The translations under genes and the position numbers were made by a program. 64,000 nt of DNA, from NCBI GenBank assembly GCA_035293405.1, contig DATDOE010000003.1, positions 102,884 to 166,883 of the forward strand. Reading direction: 5' to 3'. This DNA comes from Gp6-AA40 sp035293405 (GTDB lineage Bacteria; Acidobacteriota; Vicinamibacteria; Vicinamibacterales; UBA2999). The first letter of the stretch is position 1, and every line of letters begins with the position of its first letter. Positions 17,203 through 25,790 of this stretch are shown piece by piece. The notes beneath the pieces were generated by a model. That model searched no databases. It saw only the letters and a list, made by a program, of their open reading frames with translations, and had not been told where the DNA came from.

Positions 17203-17499
17203 CTATCCGCCGGCGATGGCGCCGATCACGAGCAACGGCTCGGTCCCTGTCGCCACTGGCTCTGGCAGCAGCGTATCCGGCAGCTCGTGCGACAGATCCT
17301 CTTCACACGCGAAGAACCTGAGGAACGGCCGGCGCTGCTGCGTCACGTGGTCGCGGATCGTCCCGCGCAGCATCGGGTAGGTCGCCTCGAGCGCGTCGAG
17401 CACCGCGCGCTGGGTGACGGGGCCAGGGACGTCGAGCGTGACTTCACTGTCAACGCGCGCCAGCGTCCGCAGATGCACGGGGAGGACGACTCGGATCAC
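17203..17499 (-). CDS. MoaD/ThiS-type ubiquitin-like protein with C-terminal Gly-Gly
   Basis: 98 residues, GTG start at 17499 overlapping the stop of the propeller gene by 4 bases (GTGA). It begins IRVVLPVHLRTLARVDSEVTLDVPGPVTQRAVLDALEATYPMLR, the usual beta-grasp start of MoaD/ThiS sulfur carriers, and ends in IGAIAGG, a free di-glycine tail that E1-type enzymes (MoeB/ThiF) adenylate. No moeB, thiF, moaE or thiG gene is nearby. The coupling to a beta-propeller protein, not to a cofactor pathway, is the notable point. Confidence 0.75.
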   Translation of the reverse strand: MIRVVLPVHLRTLARVDSEVTLDVPGPVTQRAVLDALEATYPMLRGTIRDHVTQQRRPFLRFFACEEDLSHELPDTLLPEPVATGTEPLLVIGAIAGG

Positions 17500-18611
17500 G
17501 TGAGTGTCTGGACCTCCACCGAGAGGACGGCCGGGAGATCGCGGACGATCGGTGCCCAATTGTCGCCGGCATCGGTCGACGCGTACACCTGTCCGCCGGT
17601 CGTGCCGAAGTACACGCCGCACGAATCCAGCGAGTCGATCGCCATCGCATCGCGCAGCACGTTCACGTAGCAGTCGCGCTGCGGAAGCCCCTTCGTCAGC
17701 GGCTCCCACTCCTCTCCGCCCGAACGGCTCCGGTACACACGCAGCTTCCCGTCCGGCGGATAGTGCTCCGAGTCGCTCTTGATCGGGACGACGTAGATCG
17801 TCTCGGGCTCGTGCGCATGGACATCGATGACGAAGCCGAAATCGGTCGGCAGGTTGCCGCTGACTTCCCGCCACGATTCCCCGGCGTCATCGGTCCGCAT
17901 GACGTCCCAGTGCTTCTGCATGAACAGGACGTTCGGGCGGGTCCGGTGCATCGCAATGCGGTGGACGCAGTGCCCGACCTCGGCATCCTGGTCGGGGATG
18001 TGCTGCGATCGCAGGCCTCGATTGATCGGCCGCCACGTCGTCCCGCCGTCGTCGGTACGGAATGCACCGGCGGCGGAGATGGCGATGAAGATCCGCTTCG
18101 GATCCTGTGGATCGAGCAGGATCGTGTGCAGGCCGAGCCCACCGGCGCCGGGCGCCCACTGCGCCCCGGATCCGTGGCCGCGCAGTCCGGGCAACTCATG
18201 CCAGCCCTTGCCGCCATCGGTGGTGCGAAACATCGCGGCGTCCTCGACGCCCGCATACACCGTGTCGGGATCGGTCAGCGACGGCTCGAGATGCCAGACG
18301 CGCTTGAACTCCCAGGGATGTGGGGTGCCGTCGTACCACTGGTGCGTGCCGGGAACGCCGTCATATACCAACGTGTTGTCAACCGGCTCCCAGCTCTTGC
18401 CGCCGTCGCTCGAGCGCTGGATGAGCTGCCCGAACCAACCACTCGTCTGCGACGCATATATCCGGTTCGAATCGGCAGGAGATCCCTTGAGGTGATAGAT
18501 CTCCCAGCCTCCAAAGTGGGGACCGTTGACGTCCCATTTGGTGCGCGTGCCATCCGATGTCAGGACGAACGCGCCTTTGCGCGTGCCAACCAATACGCGT
18601 ACTGAGCTCAT
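17496..18611 (-). CDS. BNR/sialidase-like beta-propeller protein
   Basis: 371 residues, cytosolic (no signal peptide). Asp-box/BNR repeats are clear: SSDGGKSWEPV, TTDGGKGWHEL, TDDGGTTWRPI, TDDAGESWREV, SRSGGEEWEPL and STDAGDNWAPI, six blades. The starting sequence SSVRVLVGTRKGAFVL is typical of YCF48/exo-alpha-sialidase-like propellers of unknown activity. Sialidase catalytic residues (Arg triad, Tyr/Glu) are not evident, so it is more likely a binding or scaffold protein. The MoaD-like gene follows with a 4-base overlap. Confidence 0.8.
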   Translation of the reverse strand: MSSVRVLVGTRKGAFVLTSDGTRTKWDVNGPHFGGWEIYHLKGSPADSNRIYASQTSGWFGQLIQRSSDGGKSWEPVDNTLVYDGVPGTHQWYDGTPHPWEFKRVWHLEPSLTDPDTVYAGVEDAAMFRTTDGGKGWHELPGLRGHGSGAQWAPGAGGLGLHTILLDPQDPKRIFIAISAAGAFRTDDGGTTWRPINRGLRSQHIPDQDAEVGHCVHRIAMHRTRPNVLFMQKHWDVMRTDDAGESWREVSGNLPTDFGFVIDVHAHEPETIYVVPIKSDSEHYPPDGKLRVYRSRSGGEEWEPLTKGLPQRDCYVNVLRDAMAIDSLDSCGVYFGTTGGQVYASTDAGDNWAPIVRDLPAVLSVEVQTLT

Positions 18612-18820
18612 CCCGTGTCCTCCACGGCCGGTCCAACAGGAGCGGCCCTACGCCCTCTCGAGGGTTGGGCCACACCGCGGCCCTCACTGTATCGTCGATC
18701 CAGGGCCATCGAGATCGACATCCCAATGGCTGAGTTTTCAGAATATCTGAGGATCGTACGGTAGCAGCGGCTCGATCCCGCGGGTTATGATCGGGACTCC
18801 CCTCATAGTTCGGTCCCCTG
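18612..18820. other. Intergenic region, nothing recognised
   Basis: 209 bases between divergent genes. No convincing ORF, RNA gene or strong hairpin was seen; promoters for both directions must lie here, but I could not single out a reliable -35/-10 pair. Confidence 0.4.
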
Positions 18821-19888
18821 ATGGCCTTCTCCAGAATCGGTCGCCTCATCGGCAAGCTTCGGGAACTCCTCAACCTTCCCCGTCGAATCCATGACGACGT
18901 CCGTCGCCTCGAACGCGCGACGCACGCCGACACCCGCAACATCCAGATCGCGCTCAAGCAACAGACGAAACGCATCGAGGATGTCCGATCGCGGCATGCG
19001 AAGCAGCAGGCCGAGCTCGAACAGGAGATCCAATCTGTTCACGCAGAGCTTCGCGATCGCCTGCTGCAGTATCACCTCCAGCTTGGGAGGCTGACCAGCT
19101 TGATCGAGGGCCGCGCGGCGGGCGAGCCAGAGGCCTATTCGGCCTCGATCCCCTTCTCGGTGGACGTGCCGCCACCTCGCGCGTTTGGTCAGCCATCGAC
19201 AGAAGAGTGGCTCGAGCTGGCACACTGCCCGGCCTGCGGAACGGCCGATCGCACCATTGTCTGCAAGTGGAACAAGTCCATCCTGCTCGACACCGCCCCA
19301 CCAGACGACTCGACTATCTACGACTACGCGCTCTGCCACGGCTGCGGCATCGTCTATGCGACGCGGCGTCCGGTCGGCGAGCGGCATCGCGCTCTGATGG
19401 ATGACTTTCCGGACACCATCGGCCGAGACCCGGCCGGCGCCGCCGCCAATCCGATGCTCAACCCGTACCCGCTGTCAGACAGCGATCGCGAGCGCTATCG
19501 GAAGATGATCGCGGGTGGCGTGTTCGTATCCGACCACGAGAAGCGGGAGCATCTGTCGCAGGTCTACAAGGACCGGTTGGAGAACGCGGCGCACGTGGAG
19601 ATCCTCGGTAGTCAGATCGATCTCACGGGCGCGCGAGTGCTCGAGGTCCGCTCCAGAGCAGGCACCATCGTCGAGGGGTTGCGCCGTCACTATGGCGCCA
19701 CGGTGATGGCGATGCCGATCTTCGAGAGCCAGCAGCTGATCGTGCGGGAGCTCTACGGGATCGAGTGTTCGGACGTGATTGACTACGACCAGTTCACGAT
19801 CCCGTTCGAAGGGGCCTTCGACCTGATCGTGTGCAATCACATGCTCACGCACGTGGTCCGGCCGGACCGGTTTTTCTCGTCCCACTGA
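18821..19888 (+). CDS. Truncated SAM-methyltransferase-like protein with coiled coil and zinc ribbon
   Basis: 355 residues. Residues 1-100 form a coiled coil (IQIALKQQTKRIEDVRSRHAKQQAELEQEIQ). A zinc ribbon follows (HCPACG ... LCHGCG, about 138-175). The Rossmann part begins at ARVLEVRSRAGTIVEGLRRHYG, where the usual GxGxG of motif I is replaced by RSRAG, and reaches FDLIVCNHMLTHVVRPDRFF before a stop. Class I methyltransferases need about 100 more residues after this strand. The next 100 bases show no continuation in any frame and lead into the TonB receptor gene, so the 3' end appears lost by rearrangement, not by a simple frameshift. Confidence 0.65.
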   Translation: MAFSRIGRLIGKLRELLNLPRRIHDDVRRLERATHADTRNIQIALKQQTKRIEDVRSRHAKQQAELEQEIQSVHAELRDRLLQYHLQLGRLTSLIEGRAAGEPEAYSASIPFSVDVPPPRAFGQPSTEEWLELAHCPACGTADRTIVCKWNKSILLDTAPPDDSTIYDYALCHGCGIVYATRRPVGERHRALMDDFPDTIGRDPAGAAANPMLNPYPLSDSDRERYRKMIAGGVFVSDHEKREHLSQVYKDRLENAAHVEILGSQIDLTGARVLEVRSRAGTIVEGLRRHYGATVMAMPIFESQQLIVRELYGIECSDVIDYDQFTIPFEGAFDLIVCNHMLTHVVRPDRFFSSH

Positions 19889-19995
19889 GGCCCGCGCTCG
19901 TCCCTCGGCCCTTCGGCACGAATCTCTCCTATCAACCACTCCCGAAGTAGACCGTTTTCAACCGGCGTCGCGACGCCGAGCAAGGAGATTGGACG

Positions 19996-22900
19996 ATGGC
20001 GAGACGCATCAGCGCGTTTCTCGTGGGGCTCGTCTGCGTACTGGCAGCCACTGTCGGCGCGCAGGAACGCTTCGGCAGCCTCACGGGCACCGTCACAGAT
20101 ACCACCAAGGCGGCCGTGCCCGGCGCGACCGTCACCGCCACCAATAAGGCGACCGGCGCCGCGCGCGTCGTCGTCTCCGGCGCTGACGGGACCTACAGGG
20201 TTCCCGATCTCGATCCAGGCCGCTACTCGGTCACCATCGAGCTGCAGTCGTTCCAGAAAGTGGTCGCCGATGACGTCATCGTCCTGTTGGGCAGAACGAT
20301 GAGTGTCGATGCCGAACTGCGGCCCGGGGTGCTCACCGAAGTAGTCAGTGTCACGGCGGAAGGCACAAAGCAACTCGATCTCACGAGCGTGACGCTCGCG
20401 CACAACGTGACCGCGGAAGAATTCGACCGCATGCCGAAGGCGCGCAGCTTTCAGGGCATCGCGCTGACCGCACCGGGTGTGAATGCCGGTGAGATCGAAG
20501 GCGGGTTCCAGGTGAATGGCGCGAGCAGCGCCGAGAACGTTTTCACCGTGGACGGGGTCGCCACCAACAGCTTGATCTACGGGAGCTCCCGGCAGAACAC
20601 GGTCTTTGAGTATCTGCAGGAGGTGCAGGTCAAGACCGGCGGCATCGGCGCGGAGTATGGCGGCGCGCTCGGCGGCGTCATCAGCGCGGTCACCAAGTCT
20701 GGTGGCAACACGTTCACCGGCGAGGGTCACTACTACTACATCGGCAACGGGCTGAGCGCCGGACCGGTGAAGCGGCTCGTGTTGGATCCCGCGGATTTCA
20801 CCACCGTCGGCTATTTCCAGGACGAGAAGCAGGCCAACAATCAGAACGAGTTCGGCGGATCGATCGGTGGTCCGATCGTGAGGAATCGCCTGTTCTTCTT
20901 CGGATCGGTCTCCCCGCGAGTGGTCCGCCGGACCAATGACTATCTCTTCACAACCGGCAGCGAGGTGGGGACGGTCGATCAAGACCAGACCGCCTGGCAA
21001 GGGTTCGGCAAAGTCACCTACGCGGCTGGCCGCATCCACGCCAACATCAGCGCGCTCATGACGCCGACCCGTTCGACCGGGCGTCTGCCCGCCTACGATT
21101 CAACCGGCACGAACTTCCTCACCGCGTCCTCCGCGGCCAACGAGGCGAACCGGACGCGCGGGTTCGAAGCCGATCAGAACAACATCGGCGGGAACCTCGA
21201 TGTCACGGTCGGCAACAACGGTTACATGAGCGTGCGCGGCGGCTACTTCTACGACAACTACAAGGACACCGGCGTGCCGCTGACCACGAGCTACACGTAT
21301 CAGGCACAGAACTTCAACGTGCCCGGCGTGCCAGCGAGCCTGCAGGGCCCGATCGGCACCGTCAACACCACGCGCATTCAGATCAGCAACTTCGACACGA
21401 CCAAGCAGGGCTTCGCCCAGATCGACTACAACCACTCGTTCAACGGGCTCGGCCAGCATCTCGTGAAGGGTGGCTGGGGCATCCGTCGATCGGTGAACGA
21501 CGTTGACGTGTCTTACCCGGGCGGCTACGTGTATCTGTACTGGGGGCAGTCATTCCGCAGCACCGCCACCGGCCAGACGGGCACGGGCACCTACGGGTAC
21601 TACCGCGTCGACGACCTCGCAACACGCGGCAAGGTGCAGGCGGACATCCAGAACCTGTACGTGCAGGACTCCTGGACGGTCGGTCCGCGGCTCACACTCA
21701 ATCTGGGGCTCAGGACCGAGAACGAGAAAATCCCGACGTTCAGACCTGACATCGCCAAGTACGCGTTCCAGTTCGGCTTCCCTGACAAGCTCGCTCCACG
21801 TTTGGGTGCGACCTATGACGTGCGTGGCGACGGCCGCGTCAAGGCGTTCGCGAGCTGGGGGCGCTACTACGACTGGACGAAGTACGAGATCGCGCGCGGA
21901 TCGTTCGGCGGCGACCTCTGGCACGTCTACTACCGGTCGCTCGACACGCTCGACATCGGCAGCCTGAATCTGGGCAACATGCCCGGCCGCGATCTCTGGG
22001 GCAGCGCGACCGGCTTCCGGGACAACCGGCAGACGTTCATCAACAACACCGATCCCGACATCAAGCCGATGTACCAGGACAGCTTCAACACCGGCATGGA
22101 CTTTCAGCTGGGTGGCACCATGGCGCTGGGCGTCCACTACATCCACAACAACCTGGGTCGAACCATCGAGGACATGGGATCGATCGTGGACGGCGACAGC
22201 ATCTACGTCATCGGCAACCCCGGCGAGGGGGCCAACACGATTACGCCACCGGCGTATCCGAACACCGCGCCCTTCGCCACGCCAAGGCCGAAGCGACAGT
22301 TTGATGCGCTCGAGCTCACCGTGGAGCGCCGTTTCTCGAACAACTGGTTCGCGAGCGCGAACTACACGTTGAGCCGTCTGTACGGCAACTACTCTGGTCC
22401 CGCCAACTCCGACGAGATCAGCACCCCGACGACCGGCACCAGCTCGACCACCGCGCAGCAGCAGGTCGGCTCGATCGCCCGCCCCGGCAGCAACGCGCAC
22501 ACCGGCTGGGACATCGACGAGGTGCTGTGGGATTCGCATGGCAATCTCGACGTGCGCGGCCGCCTGGCCACCGACCGTCCACACGTCGTCAAGCTGTACG
22601 GCGCCTATCAATTCGGCATGGGCACGCAGGTCGGCGCGTTCTTCTACGGCGGCAGCGGCACACCGATCAGCACGCAGGTGGTCGGCCAGGATCAGTACGC
22701 ACCGCTCGTCAACGGGCGTGGCGACATGGGACGCACGCCGATCCTGACGCGGACGGACTTGCTGATCTCGCACGAGCTGTCGCTCGCGGATCGCAAGCGG
22801 CTGCGGCTCGAGCTGAACCTCCAGAACCTCTTCAACCAGAAGACCGCGACACACATCTTCAACTTCCTGAACAAGGGCGCCCCGGCGGGCGGCCAGACGC

Positions 22901-23073
22901 GGCCGGCCAACGCGATCGACTTCTCGGAAGTGAACCTGGCGGCGGGTTATGACTACAACGCGCTCATCCGAGCGACACAGGAAGGCGCGGGCTCGTACGA
23001 CCCGCGCTACGGGATGGACGATCTCTTCAACCCCGGACTGCAGGGTCAGTTCAGCGTGAAGTTCATCTTCTAG
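19996..23073 (+). CDS. TonB-dependent receptor, Oar-like
   Basis: 1025 residues, signal peptide ending VGAQERF (about residue 23). Residues 25-110 are a carboxypeptidase-regulatory-like domain (GSLTGTVTDTTKAAVPGATVTATN). The plug follows, with VNGASSAENVFTVDGVATN and VQVKTGGIGAEYGGALGGVISAVTKSG. The rest is a 22-strand outer-membrane barrel ending in QFSVKFIF with the terminal Phe needed for assembly. No TonB box substrate clue and no neighbouring transport gene exist. Oar-like receptors are very numerous in Acidobacteriota and probably take up oligosaccharides or peptides. The ATG has AAGGAG (19981-19986) upstream. Confidence 0.92.
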   Translation: MARRISAFLVGLVCVLAATVGAQERFGSLTGTVTDTTKAAVPGATVTATNKATGAARVVVSGADGTYRVPDLDPGRYSVTIELQSFQKVVADDVIVLLGRTMSVDAELRPGVLTEVVSVTAEGTKQLDLTSVTLAHNVTAEEFDRMPKARSFQGIALTAPGVNAGEIEGGFQVNGASSAENVFTVDGVATNSLIYGSSRQNTVFEYLQEVQVKTGGIGAEYGGALGGVISAVTKSGGNTFTGEGHYYYIGNGLSAGPVKRLVLDPADFTTVGYFQDEKQANNQNEFGGSIGGPIVRNRLFFFGSVSPRVVRRTNDYLFTTGSEVGTVDQDQTAWQGFGKVTYAAGRIHANISALMTPTRSTGRLPAYDSTGTNFLTASSAANEANRTRGFEADQNNIGGNLDVTVGNNGYMSVRGGYFYDNYKDTGVPLTTSYTYQAQNFNVPGVPASLQGPIGTVNTTRIQISNFDTTKQGFAQIDYNHSFNGLGQHLVKGGWGIRRSVNDVDVSYPGGYVYLYWGQSFRSTATGQTGTGTYGYYRVDDLATRGKVQADIQNLYVQDSWTVGPRLTLNLGLRTENEKIPTFRPDIAKYAFQFGFPDKLAPRLGATYDVRGDGRVKAFASWGRYYDWTKYEIARGSFGGDLWHVYYRSLDTLDIGSLNLGNMPGRDLWGSATGFRDNRQTFINNTDPDIKPMYQDSFNTGMDFQLGGTMALGVHYIHNNLGRTIEDMGSIVDGDSIYVIGNPGEGANTITPPAYPNTAPFATPRPKRQFDALELTVERRFSNNWFASANYTLSRLYGNYSGPANSDEISTPTTGTSSTTAQQQVGSIARPGSNAHTGWDIDEVLWDSHGNLDVRGRLATDRPHVVKLYGAYQFGMGTQVGAFFYGGSGTPISTQVVGQDQYAPLVNGRGDMGRTPILTRTDLLISHELSLADRKRLRLELNLQNLFNQKTATHIFNFLNKGAPAGGQTRPANAIDFSEVNLAAGYDYNALIRATQEGAGSYDPRYGMDDLFNPGLQGQFSVKFIF

Positions 23074-23114
23074 CCACGCAGAACACTAAGGACACGGAGG
23101 AACTCCCACACGTA

Positions 23115-23142
23115 GGGCGGGTCTTGCTCTTCAGACCCGCCC
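23115..23142. terminator. Strong hairpin after the TonB receptor gene
   Basis: Perfect 10-base stem GGGCGGGTCT / AGACCCGCCC with loop TGCTCTTC, 41 bases after the stop at 23073, followed by TCCTTT. It fits a Rho-independent terminator, although the T-tract is weak. A CACGGAGG-type sequence lies just before it. Confidence 0.65.
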
Positions 23143-23190
23143 TCCTTTCGGTCGTTGGTCGTGGCATGATCGAGACGAGGGCGACTCGAC

Positions 23191-23517
23191 GTGCACATCA
23201 CCATGGTCAAGAAGCGGCTGGCCGACGGCACGGAATGCCGTAAGTGTCAGGAGGCGACCGCCCACCTGCAATCGCGCGGCGTCTGGAAGCGGATCGATGA
23301 GATCGTCTGGGCGCTCGAAGACGACCCGTCGAGTCCAGGCATGATGCTGGGACAGCGGTTCGGTGTGGAGCGGGCGCCCTTCTTCGTCGTCCGCGACGAG
23401 CGCGGCGAGGCGGTGTACGTCAGCGTGCTGCAGTTGGTACGCGAGCGGTTCGACGCCGCCGTCACCGCGGCACAGCAGGCGCAGGCCATCGACCCTGACG
23501 ACATCGGCGGAATCTGA
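23191..23517 (+). CDS. Thioredoxin-fold-like small protein with CxxC
   Basis: 108 residues from the GTG at 23191 (ATG at 23203 is an alternative). A CRKC motif at Cys16/Cys19 sits near the N-terminus, and GVERAPFFVVRDERGEAVYVSVLQLVRE resembles the cis-Pro strand (RAPFF) of thioredoxin/glutaredoxin folds. It is convergent with the APS reductase gene, 6 bases apart. A role as electron donor for that enzyme is possible but only inferred from position, since thioredoxin or glutaredoxin normally supplies the electrons. Confidence 0.6.
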   Translation: MHITMVKKRLADGTECRKCQEATAHLQSRGVWKRIDEIVWALEDDPSSPGMMLGQRFGVERAPFFVVRDERGEAVYVSVLQLVRERFDAAVTAAQQAQAIDPDDIGGI

Positions 23518-23523
23518 CCCGAA

Positions 23524-24252
23524 TCACCGCGTATTGGCGGCGTGCAGGCCGCACTCTTTCTTCGTCTCTTCCTCCCACCACCATCGTCCGGCGCGCTCGT
23601 GCTGTCCCGGATTGGTGGGCCGGGTGCAGGGCTCACACCCGATGGAGATGAAGCCGCGGTCGTGCAGCCCGTTGTACGGCAGGTCATGATCGCGGATGTA
23701 GGCCCACACCTGCGCCGACGTCCAGAAGCTGAGAGGGCTGAACTTCACGAGCGGCCGCTCCGTCGTGCCGAACGTGCGATCGAGCTGAATCACCGGCACG
23801 TGGGCGCGCGTGCCCGGACTCTGGTCCTTGCGCTGCCCCGTGACCCAGGCTCCCAGGGGAGCCAGCGCGCGCATGAGCGGCTCGACCTTGCGGATGCCAC
23901 AGCACTCCTTGTGGCCGTCAACGTAGAACGAGAAGAGGCCCTTCTCTCGCACGAGGGCCTCAACCGCAGCGGGCTGGGGCACGAACGCCTCGATGGTGAC
24001 GCCGTAATGCGTGCGGACCTTCTCGAGAAACTGATAGGTCTCGGGATGCAGGCGCCCCGTGTCGAGCGAGAAGACCCGGAACGGTGCGCCAATCTTCCTG
24101 GCCATGTCGATGAGCACCACGTCCTCGGCGCCGCTGAAGGAGATCCCGATGTCCGGGGAGTAGTGCGTGAGCGCCAGGGCCAGGATGTCCTGCGGCTCGC
24201 GGGATGCGTAGCGGTCAGCGAGCGTGGCGAGCGCGGAGAGGTCGAGAGCCAT
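23524..24252 (-). CDS. cysH: Adenylyl-sulfate (APS) reductase, assimilatory
   Basis: 242 residues. The nucleotide-binding PP-loop appears as ISFSGAEDVVLIDMA. A cluster motif of the APS-reducing type is present: KECCGIRKVEPL, then GCEPCTRP, which together supply the four Cys ligands of a [4Fe-4S] cluster; the catalytic Cys is in KKECGLH near the C-terminus. Enzymes with the Cys-Cys...CxxC set use APS, while PAPS-specific CysH proteins lack it. The product is sulfite, made for cysteine synthesis. No other cys gene is nearby, and it is transcribed alone from a start at 24252. Confidence 0.9.
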   Translation of the reverse strand: MALDLSALATLADRYASREPQDILALALTHYSPDIGISFSGAEDVVLIDMARKIGAPFRVFSLDTGRLHPETYQFLEKVRTHYGVTIEAFVPQPAAVEALVREKGLFSFYVDGHKECCGIRKVEPLMRALAPLGAWVTGQRKDQSPGTRAHVPVIQLDRTFGTTERPLVKFSPLSFWTSAQVWAYIRDHDLPYNGLHDRGFISIGCEPCTRPTNPGQHERAGRWWWEEETKKECGLHAANTR

Positions 24253-24323
24253 CGCTCGACCGTACCACGGGGCACTGCCTCCCGCAAGACGCGCAATCCG
24301 TGGTAGTGGGTCATGTTGGGCGA

Positions 24324-24395
24324 GCGCAGAGGAAGCAGGGCCCGCGGAGCAAAGTCAAACGCAGAGAGCGCAGAGGGGCAGGGTTACGCAGAGAA
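24324..24395. repeat. GCAGAG-rich degenerate intergenic repeat
   Basis: Repeated GCGCAGAGG, ACGCAGAGA and GCGCAGAGG words (at 24324, 24359, 24368 and 24387 onwards) spaced by 10-30 bases. A short related piece, ACACGGAGG, lies at 23090. Such CAGAG/CGGAG words form dispersed non-coding repeats in many soil bacterial genomes. No ORF uses it. Confidence 0.5.
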
Positions 24396-24438
24396 CTGCA
24401 TGCCACACGTGGCCTGCCATGACTGGTAAGAGTGACGG

Positions 24439-24694
24439 CTAGATGCCCTTCAGCCGCATGATCCGGCGCGTTGCCGGCGAAGACCTTCTGACGGTCCGCA
24501 TCCGAGAGCGCCATCTCGCTGAGATTGCGAATGGTCTCTCGGATGAACATCGGCCCCTTCTCGGGATCGAACGGCATGTCGCTGGCGAAGAGCACCCTGT
24601 CGGCGCCGAAGAACTCGAAGCCGCACTCGACGGCCGGCCGCGCGCCAAAGAGAGCGGTGTCGGCGAAATACGGCACCATGCCGCCCATAACCAC
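24439..24694 (-). pseudogene. C-terminal remnant of an amidohydrolase, frameshifted
   Basis: About 75 residues match the end of an ACMSD-type amidohydrolase: PYFADTALFGARPAVECGFEF, then ADRVLFASDMPFDPEKG with the metal-ligand Asp, and RQKVFAGNA. The natural ending (RIMRLKGI, stop at 24439-24441) is in another frame; the shift falls near 24470. The N-terminal two thirds of the gene are missing: the homology stops at about 24694. It stands back to back with the intact amidohydrolase gene and is not a copy of it, since the sequences differ. Confidence 0.7.
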
Positions 24695-24768
24695 GCGTAC
24701 TGTTGATACAATCCGGCGGCACGCGTCGTAAGTGTAAGGTCAGTTACGTACCACTCTGGGAGGCACCG

Positions 24769-25788
24769 TTGATCATCGACTCGCACGGGCACGTCACGGC
24801 GCCCGACAGCCTGTATGTCTACAAGGCACAGATTCTCGCGCACCGGGGCGCGCATGGCCGGGGCGGCAACCTCGCCAACGACGAGGACGTGAAGAAGGCG
24901 CTGCATTCGCCCGTATTCGGCGGCAGCTCTCATCTGGATCAGCTCAAAGAGGTCGGCACCGACATTCAGCTCATCTCGCCGCGTCCTTATCAGATGATGA
25001 CCAGCGAGCACCCGCGTCTGGTGAGCTGGTTCGTCGAGGAGACCAACAACATCATCGCCAGGCAGACCCAGCTCTTCCCGGACACCTTCCGCGGTGTCTG
25101 TGGTCTGCCGCTGACCCCTGGCGTCAGCCCGAAAGCGGTGCTGCCGTATCTCGAGAAGTGCGTGAAGGAACAGGGGTTCGTCGGCCTGCTGCTCAACCCG
25201 GATCCCGGCGAGTGCAGCGGCGTCGAGACACCGCCGCTCGGCGATCGATTCTGGTATCCGCTCTTCGAGAAGATGGTGGAGCTCGACATCCCGGGACACA
25301 TTCACTCGACCGGATGCCGATCCGAGCGGCTCCCCTACTCGCTCCACTTCATCAACGAAGAGAGCATCGGAGTCCTGTCTCTACTCAACTCCGAGGTCTT
25401 CAACGACTTCCCCACGCTGAAGATCCTGGTCTCACACGGCGGCGGTGCGATCCCCTATCAGGCCGGCCGGTTCGAGGCGAGCTCGCTGCGAGGCAAGGGA
25501 CCCCGCTTCTCCGAGAAGATGCGGAATCTCTACTACGACACCGTGCTCTACACGAAGGACGCGCTGGAGCTGCTCTTCAAGACCGTCGGCGTGGACCGCT
25601 GCCTGTTCGGCACCGAGCGGCCCGGCGTCGGCACCGTGAAAGATCCGCGAACCGGCAGGTGGATGGACGAGACACGCTTCACGATTGAGGCCATCGACTG
25701 GCTCACCGACGCCGACAAGAAGCTGATCTTCGAGGACAACGCGAAACAGGTCTTCAAGCTCAAAGTCGAGAAGACCGTTACGGTGTAG
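24769..25788 (+). CDS. Amidohydrolase (ACMSD/LigJ-type), probable ring-cleavage product hydratase or decarboxylase
   Basis: 339 residues. TTG start at 24769, set by GGGAGG at 24758-24763. The metal site of the amidohydrolase_2 family is visible: IIDSHGHV (HxH), IPGHIHSTG, ILVSHGGGAIP, and RCLFGTERP, where the usual Asp is Glu. 4-oxalomesaconate hydratase (LigJ) and ACMSD-like decarboxylases belong here. Because LigB-type and RraA/LigK-type genes follow in the same operon, hydration of a 4-oxalomesaconate-like intermediate is the best guess. It is the first gene of the run and lies 2 bases before the binding-protein gene. Confidence 0.75.
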   Translation: MIIDSHGHVTAPDSLYVYKAQILAHRGAHGRGGNLANDEDVKKALHSPVFGGSSHLDQLKEVGTDIQLISPRPYQMMTSEHPRLVSWFVEETNNIIARQTQLFPDTFRGVCGLPLTPGVSPKAVLPYLEKCVKEQGFVGLLLNPDPGECSGVETPPLGDRFWYPLFEKMVELDIPGHIHSTGCRSERLPYSLHFINEESIGVLSLLNSEVFNDFPTLKILVSHGGGAIPYQAGRFEASSLRGKGPRFSEKMRNLYYDTVLYTKDALELLFKTVGVDRCLFGTERPGVGTVKDPRTGRWMDETRFTIEAIDWLTDADKKLIFEDNAKQVFKLKVEKTVTV

Positions 25789-25790
25789 AC

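Noticed and set aside
21550..22854. Long minus-strand open frame (434 codons) inside the Oar-like receptor
   Set aside because: No start context or family pattern; its composition is the typical reverse-complement shadow of a TonB receptor gene.
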